Positions 39,865-47,853 of a stretch of DNA of 57,592 bases are shown here, in pieces; within the stretch, counting starts at the first letter, position 1, and the number at the start of each line of letters is the position of its first letter. The stretch comes from JBBTRN01 sp038065175 (GTDB lineage: Bacteria > Patescibacteriota > Doudnabacteria > UBA920). Where the stretch lies: contig JBBTRN010000002.1 in the NCBI GenBank assembly GCA_038065175.1, positions 1-57,592 of the forward strand, given 5' to 3'. A program made the translations under genes and the position numbers. The notes below the pieces were generated by a model. The model searched no databases. It saw only the letters and a list, made by a program, of their open reading frames with translations, and had not been told where the DNA came from.

Positions 39865-40182
39865 ATGAGTAAGGATTTGGAAAAAATTAAAGAGATTGCG
39901 GTGCCTATTTTAAAACAGAACGGCGTCGAATTTGCCGGCGTTTTTGGCAGTGTGGCAAGGGGCGAGAGCAGGGTCGGGAGCGACGTTGATATTTTGGTAA
40001 AATTTGCGAGCCGCCCGACCTTTGCAGGCTACTTGCGTTTGGACGATGCTTTGCGGGCAAGTTTGGGGCGTGAGATTGATTTGGTCACTGTCGGAGGAGT
40101 TAATAAATTTTTGCTCCCGGAGATTGAAAAAGATTTAATGGTATTATATGGACAAAGACCAAATTTATCTTTCCGAAATTAA
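39865..40182 (+). CDS. MNT-type nucleotidyltransferase (antitoxin of HEPN pair)
   Basis: 105 aa from ATG 39865 (MSKDLEKIKEIA). The Pol-beta motif FGSVARGESRVGSDVDILV carries the GS and the Asp pair that bind Mg-NTP, and EIDLVTVGG supplies the third Asp region. In MNT/HEPN pairs this protein (MntA) inactivates the toxin, in characterised cases by adding AMP to a Tyr of HepT. It overlaps the HEPN gene by 35 nt. It lies 28 nt downstream of a 211-bp inverted-repeat element. Confidence 0.9.
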   Translation: MSKDLEKIKEIAVPILKQNGVEFAGVFGSVARGESRVGSDVDILVKFASRPTFAGYLRLDDALRASLGREIDLVTVGGVNKFLLPEIEKDLMVLYGQRPNLSFRN

Positions 40183-40465
40183 AGAATTTTGCCAGGAAGT
40201 AATTGATTTTACCGCACAGGTTGCTTATGAGGATTTTGTTTCTGACAGGAAATTATACCTTTGTGTCATAAAGCTTATAGAAAATATTGGCGAAGCATCC
40301 AAAAGGCTTTCTATGGAAGCCAAGTCCCAATATCCGAAGGTTGAGTGGGACAAGGCTGCCAAGATGCGCGACCGGCTTGTACATCATTATATGGATGTTG
40401 ATTTAGCTATAGTTTTCGATGTGGCAATCAATGAAATTCCTAAACTTTTTAGCAATTTATCCTAA
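40148..40465 (+). CDS. HEPN-domain RNase (HepT-like toxin)
   Basis: 105 aa. The all-helical HEPN fold ends with the RX4-6H catalytic motif in KMRDRLVHHYMDVD, and the Tyr after HH is the residue that is AMPylated in characterised HepT. IENIGEASKRLS is the conserved central helix. The toxin cleaves RNA when not blocked by the MNT partner encoded just upstream. The order, size and overlap fit a complete module. Confidence 0.92.
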   Translation: MDKDQIYLSEIKEFCQEVIDFTAQVAYEDFVSDRKLYLCVIKLIENIGEASKRLSMEAKSQYPKVEWDKAAKMRDRLVHHYMDVDLAIVFDVAINEIPKLFSNLS

Positions 40466-40510
40466 TTTGCTTTTTTATTTAGTTTTGCTATCCTGACTAT
40501 ATAAATTATC

Positions 40511-41743
40511 ATGAAATTAAAAAATCATATGGCAGAAGTTAAACCAAAAATCCAATCATTTGCCAGAATTAAGGTTCTTGGCATTGGGGGATCCGGTACC
40601 TCGGCTGTTAACCGTATGACTGAACTTGGGATTAAAGGCGTGGAATTCATAGCGATAAATACCGATGCCCAGGCGCTCCATAACAACCACGCGGACATTA
40701 AGGTCCATATTGGCAAGGGGATTACCAAAGGCTTAGGTAGCGGCATGAACCCCGAACTCGGGCGCCAAGCGGCCGAGGAGTCCATAGAGGAACTGGAAGA
40801 CGTGGTAGATAACGCGGATATGGTCTTTTTAACCTGCGGCCTTGGCGGGGGCACCGGAACCGGAGCCGCGCCGATTGTGGCAGAGCTTGCTAAAAATAAA
40901 GGAATTTTGACTGTAGCTTTGGTAACCAAGCCCTTTACTTTTGAAGGCAGTAAGAGAAAAGAAGTGGCCGAAGCCGGCTACGATAATTTAAAAGACAAAG
41001 TAGACGCGATTATTGCGGTTCATAATGACCGGATTTTGCAAATCATCGACAAAAAAACTTCCCTAATAGACGCCTTTAAAACTGTTGATGAAGTTTTAAG
41101 GCAGGGCATAGCCGGTATAAGCGACCTGATAACTACCCACGGCCTGGTCAACGCGGATTTCGCGGATATTAAATCCATAATGCAGGACGCGGGCACAGCC
41201 ATGATGGGCATAGGCAGGGCAAGCGGGGAGAATAGGGCACAGGAAGCGGCAAAGCTTGCCATTAACAGCCCGCTTTTGGATATGTCCTTAGACGGCGCTA
41301 AGGGCGTATTATTTAACATCACCGGCGGCAGGGATTTGGGTATGTTTGAAATTGATGAGGCGGCCAAAGTCATTACCAAAAATATTGACCCAGACGCTAA
41401 AGTTAAATTCGGCGCCGTGGTTGACGATTCCATGGGCGATGAAATTAGGATTACAGTAATTGCCACGGGCTTTGAAGGATCTAACCGAGCTTCCGGCGGC
41501 ATTATGCCGGGCTTTGAAGAGCCAAAAAAAAGCATTTTAAACCCTTCATTCTTTTCGTCCCCAGCATCAGCTCCGCAAAATCAGCAAGCTCCTCACTCTG
41601 AAGCCAGGAAGCCCTTATTTAACCCCCAGCCGGCCCAGCCAAAAACTTCTTCCCAGGCATTTCAGGCTCCCGCCCAGCAAAAGCAGGAGCAAACTGACGA
41701 TGAATTAGAGATTCCCGCCTTCATCCGTAAAAAGATGAAGTAG
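40511..41743 (+). CDS. ftsZ: Cell division protein FtsZ
   Basis: 410 aa, tubulin-like GTPase that forms the division ring. KVLGIGGSGTSAVNRM starts the fold, the tubulin signature is LGGGTGTGAAP, and the T7 synergy region is VNADFADIKSIM. The C-terminal linker is Gln/Pro-rich, and the final peptide DDELEIPAFIRKKMK is the FtsA-binding tail, matching the ftsA gene at 22016. Met7 (40529) is another possible start. A TATAAA-like box lies about 12 nt before the ATG, so the message may be nearly leaderless. Confidence 0.97.
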   Translation: MKLKNHMAEVKPKIQSFARIKVLGIGGSGTSAVNRMTELGIKGVEFIAINTDAQALHNNHADIKVHIGKGITKGLGSGMNPELGRQAAEESIEELEDVVDNADMVFLTCGLGGGTGTGAAPIVAELAKNKGILTVALVTKPFTFEGSKRKEVAEAGYDNLKDKVDAIIAVHNDRILQIIDKKTSLIDAFKTVDEVLRQGIAGISDLITTHGLVNADFADIKSIMQDAGTAMMGIGRASGENRAQEAAKLAINSPLLDMSLDGAKGVLFNITGGRDLGMFEIDEAAKVITKNIDPDAKVKFGAVVDDSMGDEIRITVIATGFEGSNRASGGIMPGFEEPKKSILNPSFFSSPASAPQNQQAPHSEARKPLFNPQPAQPKTSSQAFQAPAQQKQEQTDDELEIPAFIRKKMK

Positions 41744-41752
41744 AGCAAATTG

Positions 41753-41779
41753 AAATTTCCGCCTCTTGCGGAAATTTTT
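41753..41779 (+). terminator. Terminator of ftsZ
   Basis: AAATTTCCGC and GCGGAAATTT pair around CTCTT, followed by TTA-rich sequence. Confidence 0.85.
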
Positions 41780-41958
41780 ATTTTGTGCTATAATAATATA
41801 AGTAATGATATTTAAAGGTCGAGCATCAAAAAATTCTGATGCAATATCTATACGATTAAGAAACCAAGATAAAAATACAAATTAATAAAAGCATTTTGAC
41901 CAATTTTTTTATTGGCTCTTTCAATTGGAGAGCGAATAGATTTGGTCCCTGAAAGCAT

Positions 41959-42399
41959 ATGCAAGAACTATTTACTCAAGACACCCCGGGAAAAGTTATG
42001 GGTTTTTTGGGAGCCGCGCTTTTTTCTCTCGCGTTCCTGTTTAGCGTATCTGCGACTAACGCGGGGTTCAGTAGTAACGAATACGCGCTTCCTAACCCTT
42101 TTGCGCCGGAAAAAGTCGTAAGCGTAATTGACCAGGCAGCAGCCGACTACTCAAAAGCCTTATTAGCATTCCTAGAGCCTGCCAGGGAAGCTGTGGCAGT
42201 CCATATGGAAGGCATTGACTGGATATCGGATTTGGCTTCCCAGCCCATAGCCCAAGCCTTAGGCCTAGGCAATACCCAAGCGCCCCAGGTAGCAGGCGCT
42301 TTTGTTAGCGACGCGGACACTCTCTATGTGGACGGTTCTTATGGATCGTTAAGCGTAGATGATATTTACGCAATCTTAATAGAAAATGTCTCAAAATAA
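41959..42399 (+). CDS. Unknown secreted or membrane-anchored protein
   Basis: 146 aa. One hydrophobic segment, MGFLGAALFSLAFLFSVSA (about residues 14-32), could be a signal peptide or anchor. The remaining part is mildly acidic and helical with a Gly/Asp/Ser-rich end (DADTLYVDGSYGSLSVDD). No family is recognised. It stands alone between ftsZ and a large hairpin element. Start at 41959 is chosen over a later Met at 41998, which would leave no N-terminal charge. Confidence 0.6.
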   Translation: MQELFTQDTPGKVMGFLGAALFSLAFLFSVSATNAGFSSNEYALPNPFAPEKVVSVIDQAAADYSKALLAFLEPAREAVAVHMEGIDWISDLASQPIAQALGLGNTQAPQVAGAFVSDADTLYVDGSYGSLSVDDIYAILIENVSK

Positions 42400-42416
42400 A
42401 ATAAAAATTTGGATTT

Positions 42417-42522
42417 ACCCCGTTAGAAGCAGAATGCCCCGCGGCTTGCCGCGGGGATGGATGCTCTTTTGTTGTTTTAGCGAACACGGGGTTTAATGCC
42501 CCGCGTGAGCTTCTAACGGGGT
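42417..42522. repeat. CCCCGTTA-type stem-loop element
   Basis: ACCCCGTTAGAAGC (42417-42430) is perfectly inverted at 42509-42522. Inside is a CCCCGCGGC/GCCGCGGGG hairpin (42437-42456) that recurs at 57555-57574. An outer GGATTTACC/GGTAAATCC stem extends it to 42411-42541. Confidence 0.75.
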
Positions 42523-42572
42523 TTGCCTTTAAGGTAAATCCTAAAGCAAGATTGTGCAGCTCTTGCCCATTA

Positions 42573-42606
42573 AACCGCCCCGAGCAGAGTCGAGGGGCGG
42601 TTTTTT
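42573..42606 (+). terminator. Strong terminator
   Basis: AACCGCCCC and GGGGCGGTT pair around a 12-nt loop and are followed by TTTTTAG. Confidence 0.85.
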
Positions 42607-42763
42607 AGTTTAAACGGATAATGACAAACAACAGTCCCTTCTAAGTAATACGGGCATATAGAATTAAAAGTAATTCTATATTCTATATTTATCCGTCGGT
42701 TGTTTATGACTGTAAAAAATTATATATCATCCAAAACACTTTCAACAGAAAGGAGTTGGATAA

Positions 42764-42958
42764 ATGTCCGGCAGGATTTTTTTAGATAAAGTTGACAAAT
42801 TTAAGGCAAAAGATTTTGTAAAATTTTTAAATTTTTTTTTGGGGATAAACCTTTCTAATTTTTTATTTTCCTTTGATTTTAGGCTGTTGCCACTAAATAC
42901 CAGATATAGTATTATCTTAAAGCGTAAGGGTACCAGATATAGGTTGATAGTTAATTGA
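42764..42958 (+). CDS. Possible small protein, A/T-rich
   Basis: 64 aa. The start has a good Shine-Dalgarno site (AAAGGAG, 9 nt upstream). The sequence is Phe/Lys/Asn-rich (FVKFLNFFLGINLSNFLF) with a weak hydrophobic middle. Not recognised. It could be a small membrane peptide or a chance frame in A/T-rich DNA. Confidence 0.35.
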   Translation: MSGRIFLDKVDKFKAKDFVKFLNFFLGINLSNFLFSFDFRLLPLNTRYSIILKRKGTRYRLIVN

Positions 42959-43035
42959 TAATTAATGATTGATTATAAAAACCTTAAAAGAGCCCCTATA
43001 GTTGTTTATTGCCAATTATTATTTATCATAAGCCA

Positions 43036-43482
43036 ATGCGTTGTCCTAATTGCCAGAATGAAGATACAAAAGTCGTAGATTCCCGGCCCGTGGAGGAGGG
43101 TAGCGCCATAAGAAGGCGTAGGGAATGCGAAAAATGCCAGTTTAGGTTTTCAACCTATGAAGAAATCGAAATTTTAGACTTAGGGGTAAAAAAGAAAGAC
43201 GGCCGCAAAGAACTATTCAGCAAGGAAAAATTGGAAAGGGGCGTAAGAAGGGCTTTGCAGAAAAGGCAGCATTCGGAAGATACTTTAAGGAAATTAGTTT
43301 CCGGCATTGAGCTTGAGATCCAAAAAAAGGCCATGGGCGGCGAGATTAAGGCTTTGGAAATTGGGGAGATTGTAATGAAAAAATTAAAAAAAGTGGATAA
43401 AGTCGCTTACATCCGCTTTGCTTCGGTGTATAGGCAATTTGAGGATGTGGAAGAGTTTAAAGAAGAGCTGAAGAAGTTATAA
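43036..43482 (+). CDS. nrdR: Transcriptional repressor NrdR
   Basis: 148 aa from ATG 43036 (MRCPNC); the nine-codon extension is not family-like. The zinc ribbon has CPNC and CEKC pairs, followed by the ATP-cone (KKDGRKELFSKEKLERGVRRAL). NrdR senses ATP/dATP and represses ribonucleotide reductase genes. The class II reductase lies just downstream on the same strand, the natural target. I did not find a clear pair of NrdR boxes, but the region between is repeat-rich. Confidence 0.95.
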   Translation: MRCPNCQNEDTKVVDSRPVEEGSAIRRRRECEKCQFRFSTYEEIEILDLGVKKKDGRKELFSKEKLERGVRRALQKRQHSEDTLRKLVSGIELEIQKKAMGGEIKALEIGEIVMKKLKKVDKVAYIRFASVYRQFEDVEEFKEELKKL

Positions 43483-43503
43483 TTTTAAAAAATAAAAGTT
43501 TAT

Positions 43504-43641
43504 AAATCCTAAACACTAATATCTAAATTCTAAACAAATCCAAATATAAAAATATTAAATACCAAAGACTGCAGGATTCTGAATTTAAAACATTTGGATT
43601 TTGTAATTATTTAGGATTTAGGATTTGGGACTTAGGATTTC
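43504..43641. repeat. Inverted heptamer arrays (TAANNNN then GGATTTA)
   Basis: TAAATCC, TAAACAC, TAATATC, TAAATTC, TAAACAA on the left (43514 region) and TTATTTA, GGATTTA, GGATTTG, GGACTTA, GGATTTC on the right, between nrdR and nrdJ. GGATTTA is the inverse of TAAATCC. Confidence 0.8.
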
Positions 43642-43653
43642 TTAAGGAAATGT

Positions 43654-46335
43654 ATGCAACTTAAAGAGAACCTCCAGGAACGCTCTATTAACGCGCTTTC
43701 CGAGCTCGGGGAGAAAATTTTTTTGGACCGCTACGCGGTAAAAGATGTTAAGCGAGAGACTTTGCAAATAGGCGACACAGTCGTGGTTTTGGTAAACCCT
43801 AAAACCGGACAGCGGGAAATTGGTACCATCCAGTCCATTGACTTAAAAGAAAAAACCACCCAAATAGTCCTCAGGGACGGCACCGTGGAAATGCGGGCGA
43901 TTGAACACATAGACAAGCCTTTGGAAACAGTGCCGGAGCAAATGTTTGAAAGGATCGCCAGGCATATAGCCAGCGTTGAGAAAACAGCCGAGAAACAAAA
44001 TGAGTGGCAGGTGAAATTCAGGGAAATGATGGATGACTGGAAATATGTGCCGGCCGGCCGGATTTTTACAGGCGCCGGAACCGGACAAAATTTAACTTTT
44101 TATAATTGCTATGTGATCCCTTCGCCCAAAGATTCCCGACACGGCATTTTTAATACTTTAGGGCAAATGGCGGAAATAATGAGCCGGGGAGGCGGTGTGG
44201 GCATTAACGTTTCTTCTTTAAGGCCGCGCTATGCTTATGTTAAAGGCGTTAACGGCAGGTCTAGCGGCTCGGTATCTTGGGCTTCCCTGTATAGTTTTGT
44301 AACAGGCTTAATTGAGCAAGGGGGTTCGAGGCGCGGAGCTTTAATGCTGATACTTAATGCTTGGCACCCGGATGTAATTGATTTTATTAATTCAAAAAAA
44401 GAAGCGGGTAAAATTACCAACGCTAATATTTCCGTAGGGATTACCGATGATTTTATGCAAGCGGTAAAAGAAGACAAGCCTTGGGATTTGGTTTTCCCTG
44501 ACCCGAGCGACCCGTTGTACGAAAAGGAATGGGACGGGAATTTGCAGAAATGGAAAAGCTTGGGTGGCAGGGTAATCAAACACAAGACCGTGCGCGCCGC
44601 GGATATTTGGGATAACATAATTACTTCGGCTCACTCGAGCGCGGAGCCGGGCATGTATTTTATTGACCGCGCGAACTATTTTTCCAACTCCTGGTATTTT
44701 GCCCCATTGCCCTGCACCAACCCGTGCGGCGAACAGCCTTTGCCAGCCTGGGGCGTGTGTAATTTAGGCCATGTTAATTTAGCTAGGCATATAAATAAGG
44801 ACAGCGGGGAAGTGCTTTGGGATAAGCTTAAAGCCACTGTAGAGCACGCGGTTAGGTTTCAGGACAATGTCATAGACGCCACGCCTTACTTTTTTAAGGA
44901 AAACCAGGAACAGCAATTGTCGGAAAGGCGGGTTGGCATGGGCACAATTGGTTTGGCTGAAATGCTGATTTATAAAAATCTCAAGTATGGCAGTGAGAGC
45001 TGCGTGGAGTTCATTGATAAACTGTATCAATTTATTTCGGTTACGGCTTATGAGACTTCCATTGAGCTGGCGCGGGAGAAGGGCGCTTTTGAAAAATTTG
45101 AAGCGGATAAATATTTACAGAGCGGGTTTATGAAGCAGATGCCGGAATACATCCGCGATTTGGTTAAGCAGTATGGCATAAGAAATGTGACGATTTTAAC
45201 CCAGGCGCCTACGGGCACGGTGGGTACTATGGTCGGGACCAGCACCGGAATTGAACCGTTCTTTTCCTGGACATACTTTAGAAAGAGCAGGCTAGGCGTG
45301 CACGAGGAAAAAGTAAAGCTAGCCGCAGACTACCTGGACAAGCATCCGGGAGAAGAACTGCCTGACTTTTTTGCCACAGCCATGAGTTTGACCCCGGAAG
45401 AACATGTAAGGGTGCAGGCCGCGGTGCAGAGGTGGACCGATTCGGCAATATCCAAAACTGTTAACGCGCCCCAGGAGTATACTATTGAACAGACTAAGCA
45501 ACTGTATACGCTTATGTATGATTTGGGCTGTAAGGGCGGGACAATTTACAGGGACGGCTCAAGGGACGAACAGATTTTAGCCGTTGATTCCAAAAATTTG
45601 GGCAAAGACGCGCATGAGCAGGTGCAGGCCAAAAAATCGGCGGCGGAATCAGAGAGGGAAGTTGCTGAGGTAATGTCGATTTCCGGGGGGAATGTGCAAA
45701 TTAAGCTCGCGCCGAGGGAAAGGCCTTCGGCCATGGTCGGCATGACTTATAAAATGAACACGGCTTACGGCAATTTGTATGTTACGGTAAACGAAGACGG
45801 GCACGGGCCTTTTGAAGTTTTCGCGCAAATGGGCAAGGCTGGCGGGTTTTTCTCTGCCCAGACCGAGGCCATTACCCGCATGATTTCACTGGCTCTGCGC
45901 TCTAATGTGGCGGTGGAGCAAATTATTGCCCAATTAAAAGGCATTCGGGGGCCGGACGTTTCTTTTAATGAAGAAGGCATGATTTTTTCTTTGCCCGATG
46001 CCATAGCTAAAATTTTGGAAAAGCATATTAAAAGGAACCAGCAGCAATTAGCTCTGGGCCTGCCTAATAGGCAGACAGGCCTGCCTGCCGCACCAGATTC
46101 CGACAAACCAGGGGCCTTGTCTGGCGTTGTGGCTAAAATAGCCGAAACAACAGTAATGGAAACCGTTGTGGAAGAAAAAATCCAGACTAATGGCGGCGTG
46201 GCTTATAAAGCCACGCAAAAGATATCAATAGCCAACTTGGGCAATGCCCCGGTGTGCCCTTCCTGCGCGAATATGCTGGTAATGGCCGAAGGGTGTATGA
46301 AGTGCGACAGTTGCGGGTATAGCAAATGCGGATAA
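43654..46335 (+). CDS. nrdJ: Adenosylcobalamin-dependent (class II) ribonucleotide reductase
   Basis: 893 aa. It makes deoxyribonucleotides with a radical from adenosylcobalamin. NCYVIPSP, SRGGGVGINVSSLRP, NPCGEQPLPAWGVCNLG and APTGTVG are the barrel motifs with the active-site Cys, Asn and Glu. The C-terminal zinc-ribbon (CPSCANMLVMAEGCMKC and CGYSKCG) holds the redox Cys pair. Residues about 30-85 (GDTVVVLVNPKTGQREIG and following) form a short beta-rich insert between FLDRYAVKD and ETVPEQMFERIA that is absent from the classic Thermotoga-type enzyme. The following cobO and DUF4430 genes fit its cofactor need. Confidence 0.95.
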   Translation: MQLKENLQERSINALSELGEKIFLDRYAVKDVKRETLQIGDTVVVLVNPKTGQREIGTIQSIDLKEKTTQIVLRDGTVEMRAIEHIDKPLETVPEQMFERIARHIASVEKTAEKQNEWQVKFREMMDDWKYVPAGRIFTGAGTGQNLTFYNCYVIPSPKDSRHGIFNTLGQMAEIMSRGGGVGINVSSLRPRYAYVKGVNGRSSGSVSWASLYSFVTGLIEQGGSRRGALMLILNAWHPDVIDFINSKKEAGKITNANISVGITDDFMQAVKEDKPWDLVFPDPSDPLYEKEWDGNLQKWKSLGGRVIKHKTVRAADIWDNIITSAHSSAEPGMYFIDRANYFSNSWYFAPLPCTNPCGEQPLPAWGVCNLGHVNLARHINKDSGEVLWDKLKATVEHAVRFQDNVIDATPYFFKENQEQQLSERRVGMGTIGLAEMLIYKNLKYGSESCVEFIDKLYQFISVTAYETSIELAREKGAFEKFEADKYLQSGFMKQMPEYIRDLVKQYGIRNVTILTQAPTGTVGTMVGTSTGIEPFFSWTYFRKSRLGVHEEKVKLAADYLDKHPGEELPDFFATAMSLTPEEHVRVQAAVQRWTDSAISKTVNAPQEYTIEQTKQLYTLMYDLGCKGGTIYRDGSRDEQILAVDSKNLGKDAHEQVQAKKSAAESEREVAEVMSISGGNVQIKLAPRERPSAMVGMTYKMNTAYGNLYVTVNEDGHGPFEVFAQMGKAGGFFSAQTEAITRMISLALRSNVAVEQIIAQLKGIRGPDVSFNEEGMIFSLPDAIAKILEKHIKRNQQQLALGLPNRQTGLPAAPDSDKPGALSGVVAKIAETTVMETVVEEKIQTNGGVAYKATQKISIANLGNAPVCPSCANMLVMAEGCMKCDSCGYSKCG

Positions 46336-46340
46336 GACTA

Positions 46341-46409
46341 ATGACAAAATTGACAAAAACGACGTAAATGACAAAAATAGGCGGAACGGCTGCGCGCCGT
46401 TCCGCCTTT
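46341..46409 (+). terminator. Nonamer array plus hairpin terminator after nrdJ
   Basis: AATGACAAA, ATTGACAAA, AACGACGTA, AATGACAAA in 9-nt phase, then AGGCGGAACGGC/GCCGTTCCGCCT around TGCGC, then TTTAAG. The hairpin can attenuate transcription into cobO. Confidence 0.6.
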
Positions 46410-46419
46410 AAGAAATCTG

Positions 46420-47049
46420 ATGCCAAAAACAAAAGCTATGCCAAAATCATTCTCTGACGAACCTAGGGGTTTGGTTATTTGTTATCTCGGCGCGGGGAAA
46501 GGGAAAACCACGGCGGCTATGGGTATGGCCATAAGAGCCGCGGGCGTGGGCATGAATGTTTACATTTTGCAATTTGTGAAAGCCAAAGGCGCCTTATCAG
46601 AAAATATAAAAGACGGGGAGTGGCCGGTTTCGAGTGAGATAGAATTTTTTGATGAAATTGGACGAATAGGCCGTATTGGACATATAGGACAAATAGAAAA
46701 TGAGCAGGTCGGGTTGGGGTTTGTGGGAATTTTGGGGGATAAGAAAGAAAAAAACATCCATATAAAAGCGGCACTTAATGGTTTAGCCAGGGCCCGTGAA
46801 ATTATCACCAGCGGGGAATATCAGGTTATCATTCTAGACGAAATTATCTCCGCTTTGGAATCCAAATTAATTGAAGAACGGGATATTATAGATCTAATAA
46901 AATTAAAAGGCTCGCTTCAACACCTGGTGTTGACCGGACACAATAAATATCCTAGTATTTTAAAAGAATGTGATTTGGTCACGGAAATGAAAATGGTAAA
47001 GCACCCGTATTATAAGGGAATTTTGGCGCAGAGAGGGATAGATTATTGA
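46420..47049 (+). CDS. cobO: Cob(I)yrinic acid a,c-diamide adenosyltransferase (CobA/CobO type)
   Basis: 209 aa. The Walker A loop YLGAGKGKTTAAMGMAIRAAG, shown here by its core GAGKGKTT, and IILDEI (Walker B) mark the family. It attaches the adenosyl group to cob(I)alamin and so supplies the cofactor for the reductase upstream. The stretch IGRIGRIGHIGQIEN is encoded by four 9-nt units (46660-46695), an in-frame expansion in a loop. The stop overlaps the start of the next gene. No other corrin-ring synthesis genes are seen, so this is salvage rather than synthesis. Confidence 0.92.
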   Translation: MPKTKAMPKSFSDEPRGLVICYLGAGKGKTTAAMGMAIRAAGVGMNVYILQFVKAKGALSENIKDGEWPVSSEIEFFDEIGRIGRIGHIGQIENEQVGLGFVGILGDKKEKNIHIKAALNGLARAREIITSGEYQVIILDEIISALESKLIEERDIIDLIKLKGSLQHLVLTGHNKYPSILKECDLVTEMKMVKHPYYKGILAQRGIDY

Positions 47050-47465
47050 CAAAAATGACAAAAGTTAAAAAATTGACAAAATTAATACTACCGTTGGCAC
47101 TTACTCTATTCTTAGCGGCAAGTTGCAACCAGCAATCAGCAACCAGCAATCAGCAATTGGAGGAGCGCCAGCAGATTCAAGTGTCGCATTTAGTCGAGGG
47201 TGTGGACAGGGGCGACCAATTGTTTAATTTTTACGCGGATGAAAATAAGACCGCTTTGGATTTACTGCGAAGCGGCCATTCTATTGAAACCAAGACTTTT
47301 TCCGGAGTAGGCGAGTATGTAATATCCGTAGACGGCAAAAAAGAAGATACAGGCAAGAATTTTTGGGCGCTTTATGTAAACGGCGAACAATCCCAAGTCG
47401 GTGCGAGCGATTATAAGCCAAAAGACAAAGACAAGATTGTGTGGAAGTTGGAAGAAATAAAATAA
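47046..47465 (+). CDS. DUF4430 (transcobalamin-like) lipoprotein
   Basis: 139 aa with a TTG start at 47046, overlapping cobO; an ATG at 47055 is also possible. A basic n-region and hydrophobic segment (LILPLALTLFLAASC) end in a lipobox-like Cys, then a Gln/Ser linker. The C-terminal domain (TALDLLRSGHSIETKTFSG, GKNFWALYVNGEQSQVGASD) has the DUF4430 pattern, homologous to the small domain of transcobalamin and intrinsic factor. It is therefore a candidate B12-binding surface protein. The n-region is encoded by the TTGACAAAAATGAC spacer repeat, and the linker by a heptamer array (47127-47161). Confidence 0.82.
   Translation: MTKMTKVKKLTKLILPLALTLFLAASCNQQSATSNQQLEERQQIQVSHLVEGVDRGDQLFNFYADENKTALDLLRSGHSIETKTFSGVGEYVISVDGKKEDTGKNFWALYVNGEQSQVGASDYKPKDKDKIVWKLEEIK
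47127..47161. repeat. Heptamer array encoding the lipoprotein linker
   Basis: AACCAGC, AATCAGC, AACCAGC, AATCAGC, AATTGGA in 7-nt phase, directly after the lipobox Cys. Confidence 0.85.
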
Positions 47466-47482
47466 TTGACATAATTTAAATT

Positions 47483-47776
47483 ATGGATCCATCAATAGAA
47501 GCAAGGTTTGCAAAATTAGCCGCAGCGAAAAGAGAGAACGAGTTATCGCTGGAAGCAGAAAAATTATTTTTACTTCAAGAGCAATCTTATTTTTTGGATA
47601 ATGCTGAACAAGCGGAACTGGATAGTTTTAAAGAATTATTGTGGCCTATCTTGCAAAGGTTTTTGGAGTTGAATTTATTGTCCGGAAATGAAAATTTGCT
47701 TAAAGTATGCCAGCATGCCCTTACACTGCCAAAAATCACAAGAAAAGATGCAAGGGGAGATGCAAGGGGAGAGTAG
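47483..47776 (+). CDS. Unknown small helical protein in the B12 block
   Basis: 97 aa, not recognised. Entirely helical with a coiled-coil start (IEARFAKLAAAKRENELSLEAEKLF). It has no membrane segment. The C-terminus DARGDARGE comes from a 12-nt duplication (GATGCAAGGGGA twice). It lies 17 nt after the DUF4430 gene and is probably in the same transcript. Confidence 0.6.
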   Translation: MDPSIEARFAKLAAAKRENELSLEAEKLFLLQEQSYFLDNAEQAELDSFKELLWPILQRFLELNLLSGNENLLKVCQHALTLPKITRKDARGDARGE

Positions 47777-47781
47777 GTAAT

Positions 47782-47853
47782 ATGACCAGAGAGGTTTATA
47801 ATTATGCAGTTATCCAAGAACGTTTAATAACAAGAAGACCTAAATTACCATGA
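47782..47853 (+). CDS. Possible 23-codon leader peptide
   Basis: A short frame (MTREVYNYAVIQERLITRRP...) runs from ATG 47782 to a TGA that overlaps the start of the DUF6580 gene as ATGA. A weak GTAGG-like ribosome site precedes it. It may couple translation to the membrane protein or be chance. Confidence 0.3.
   Translation: MTREVYNYAVIQERLITRRPKLP

Noticed and set aside
42600..43653. Cobalamin riboswitch before nrdR or nrdJ
   Set aside because: I looked for the conserved GCCACTG-type core and found none; the region is mainly repeats.
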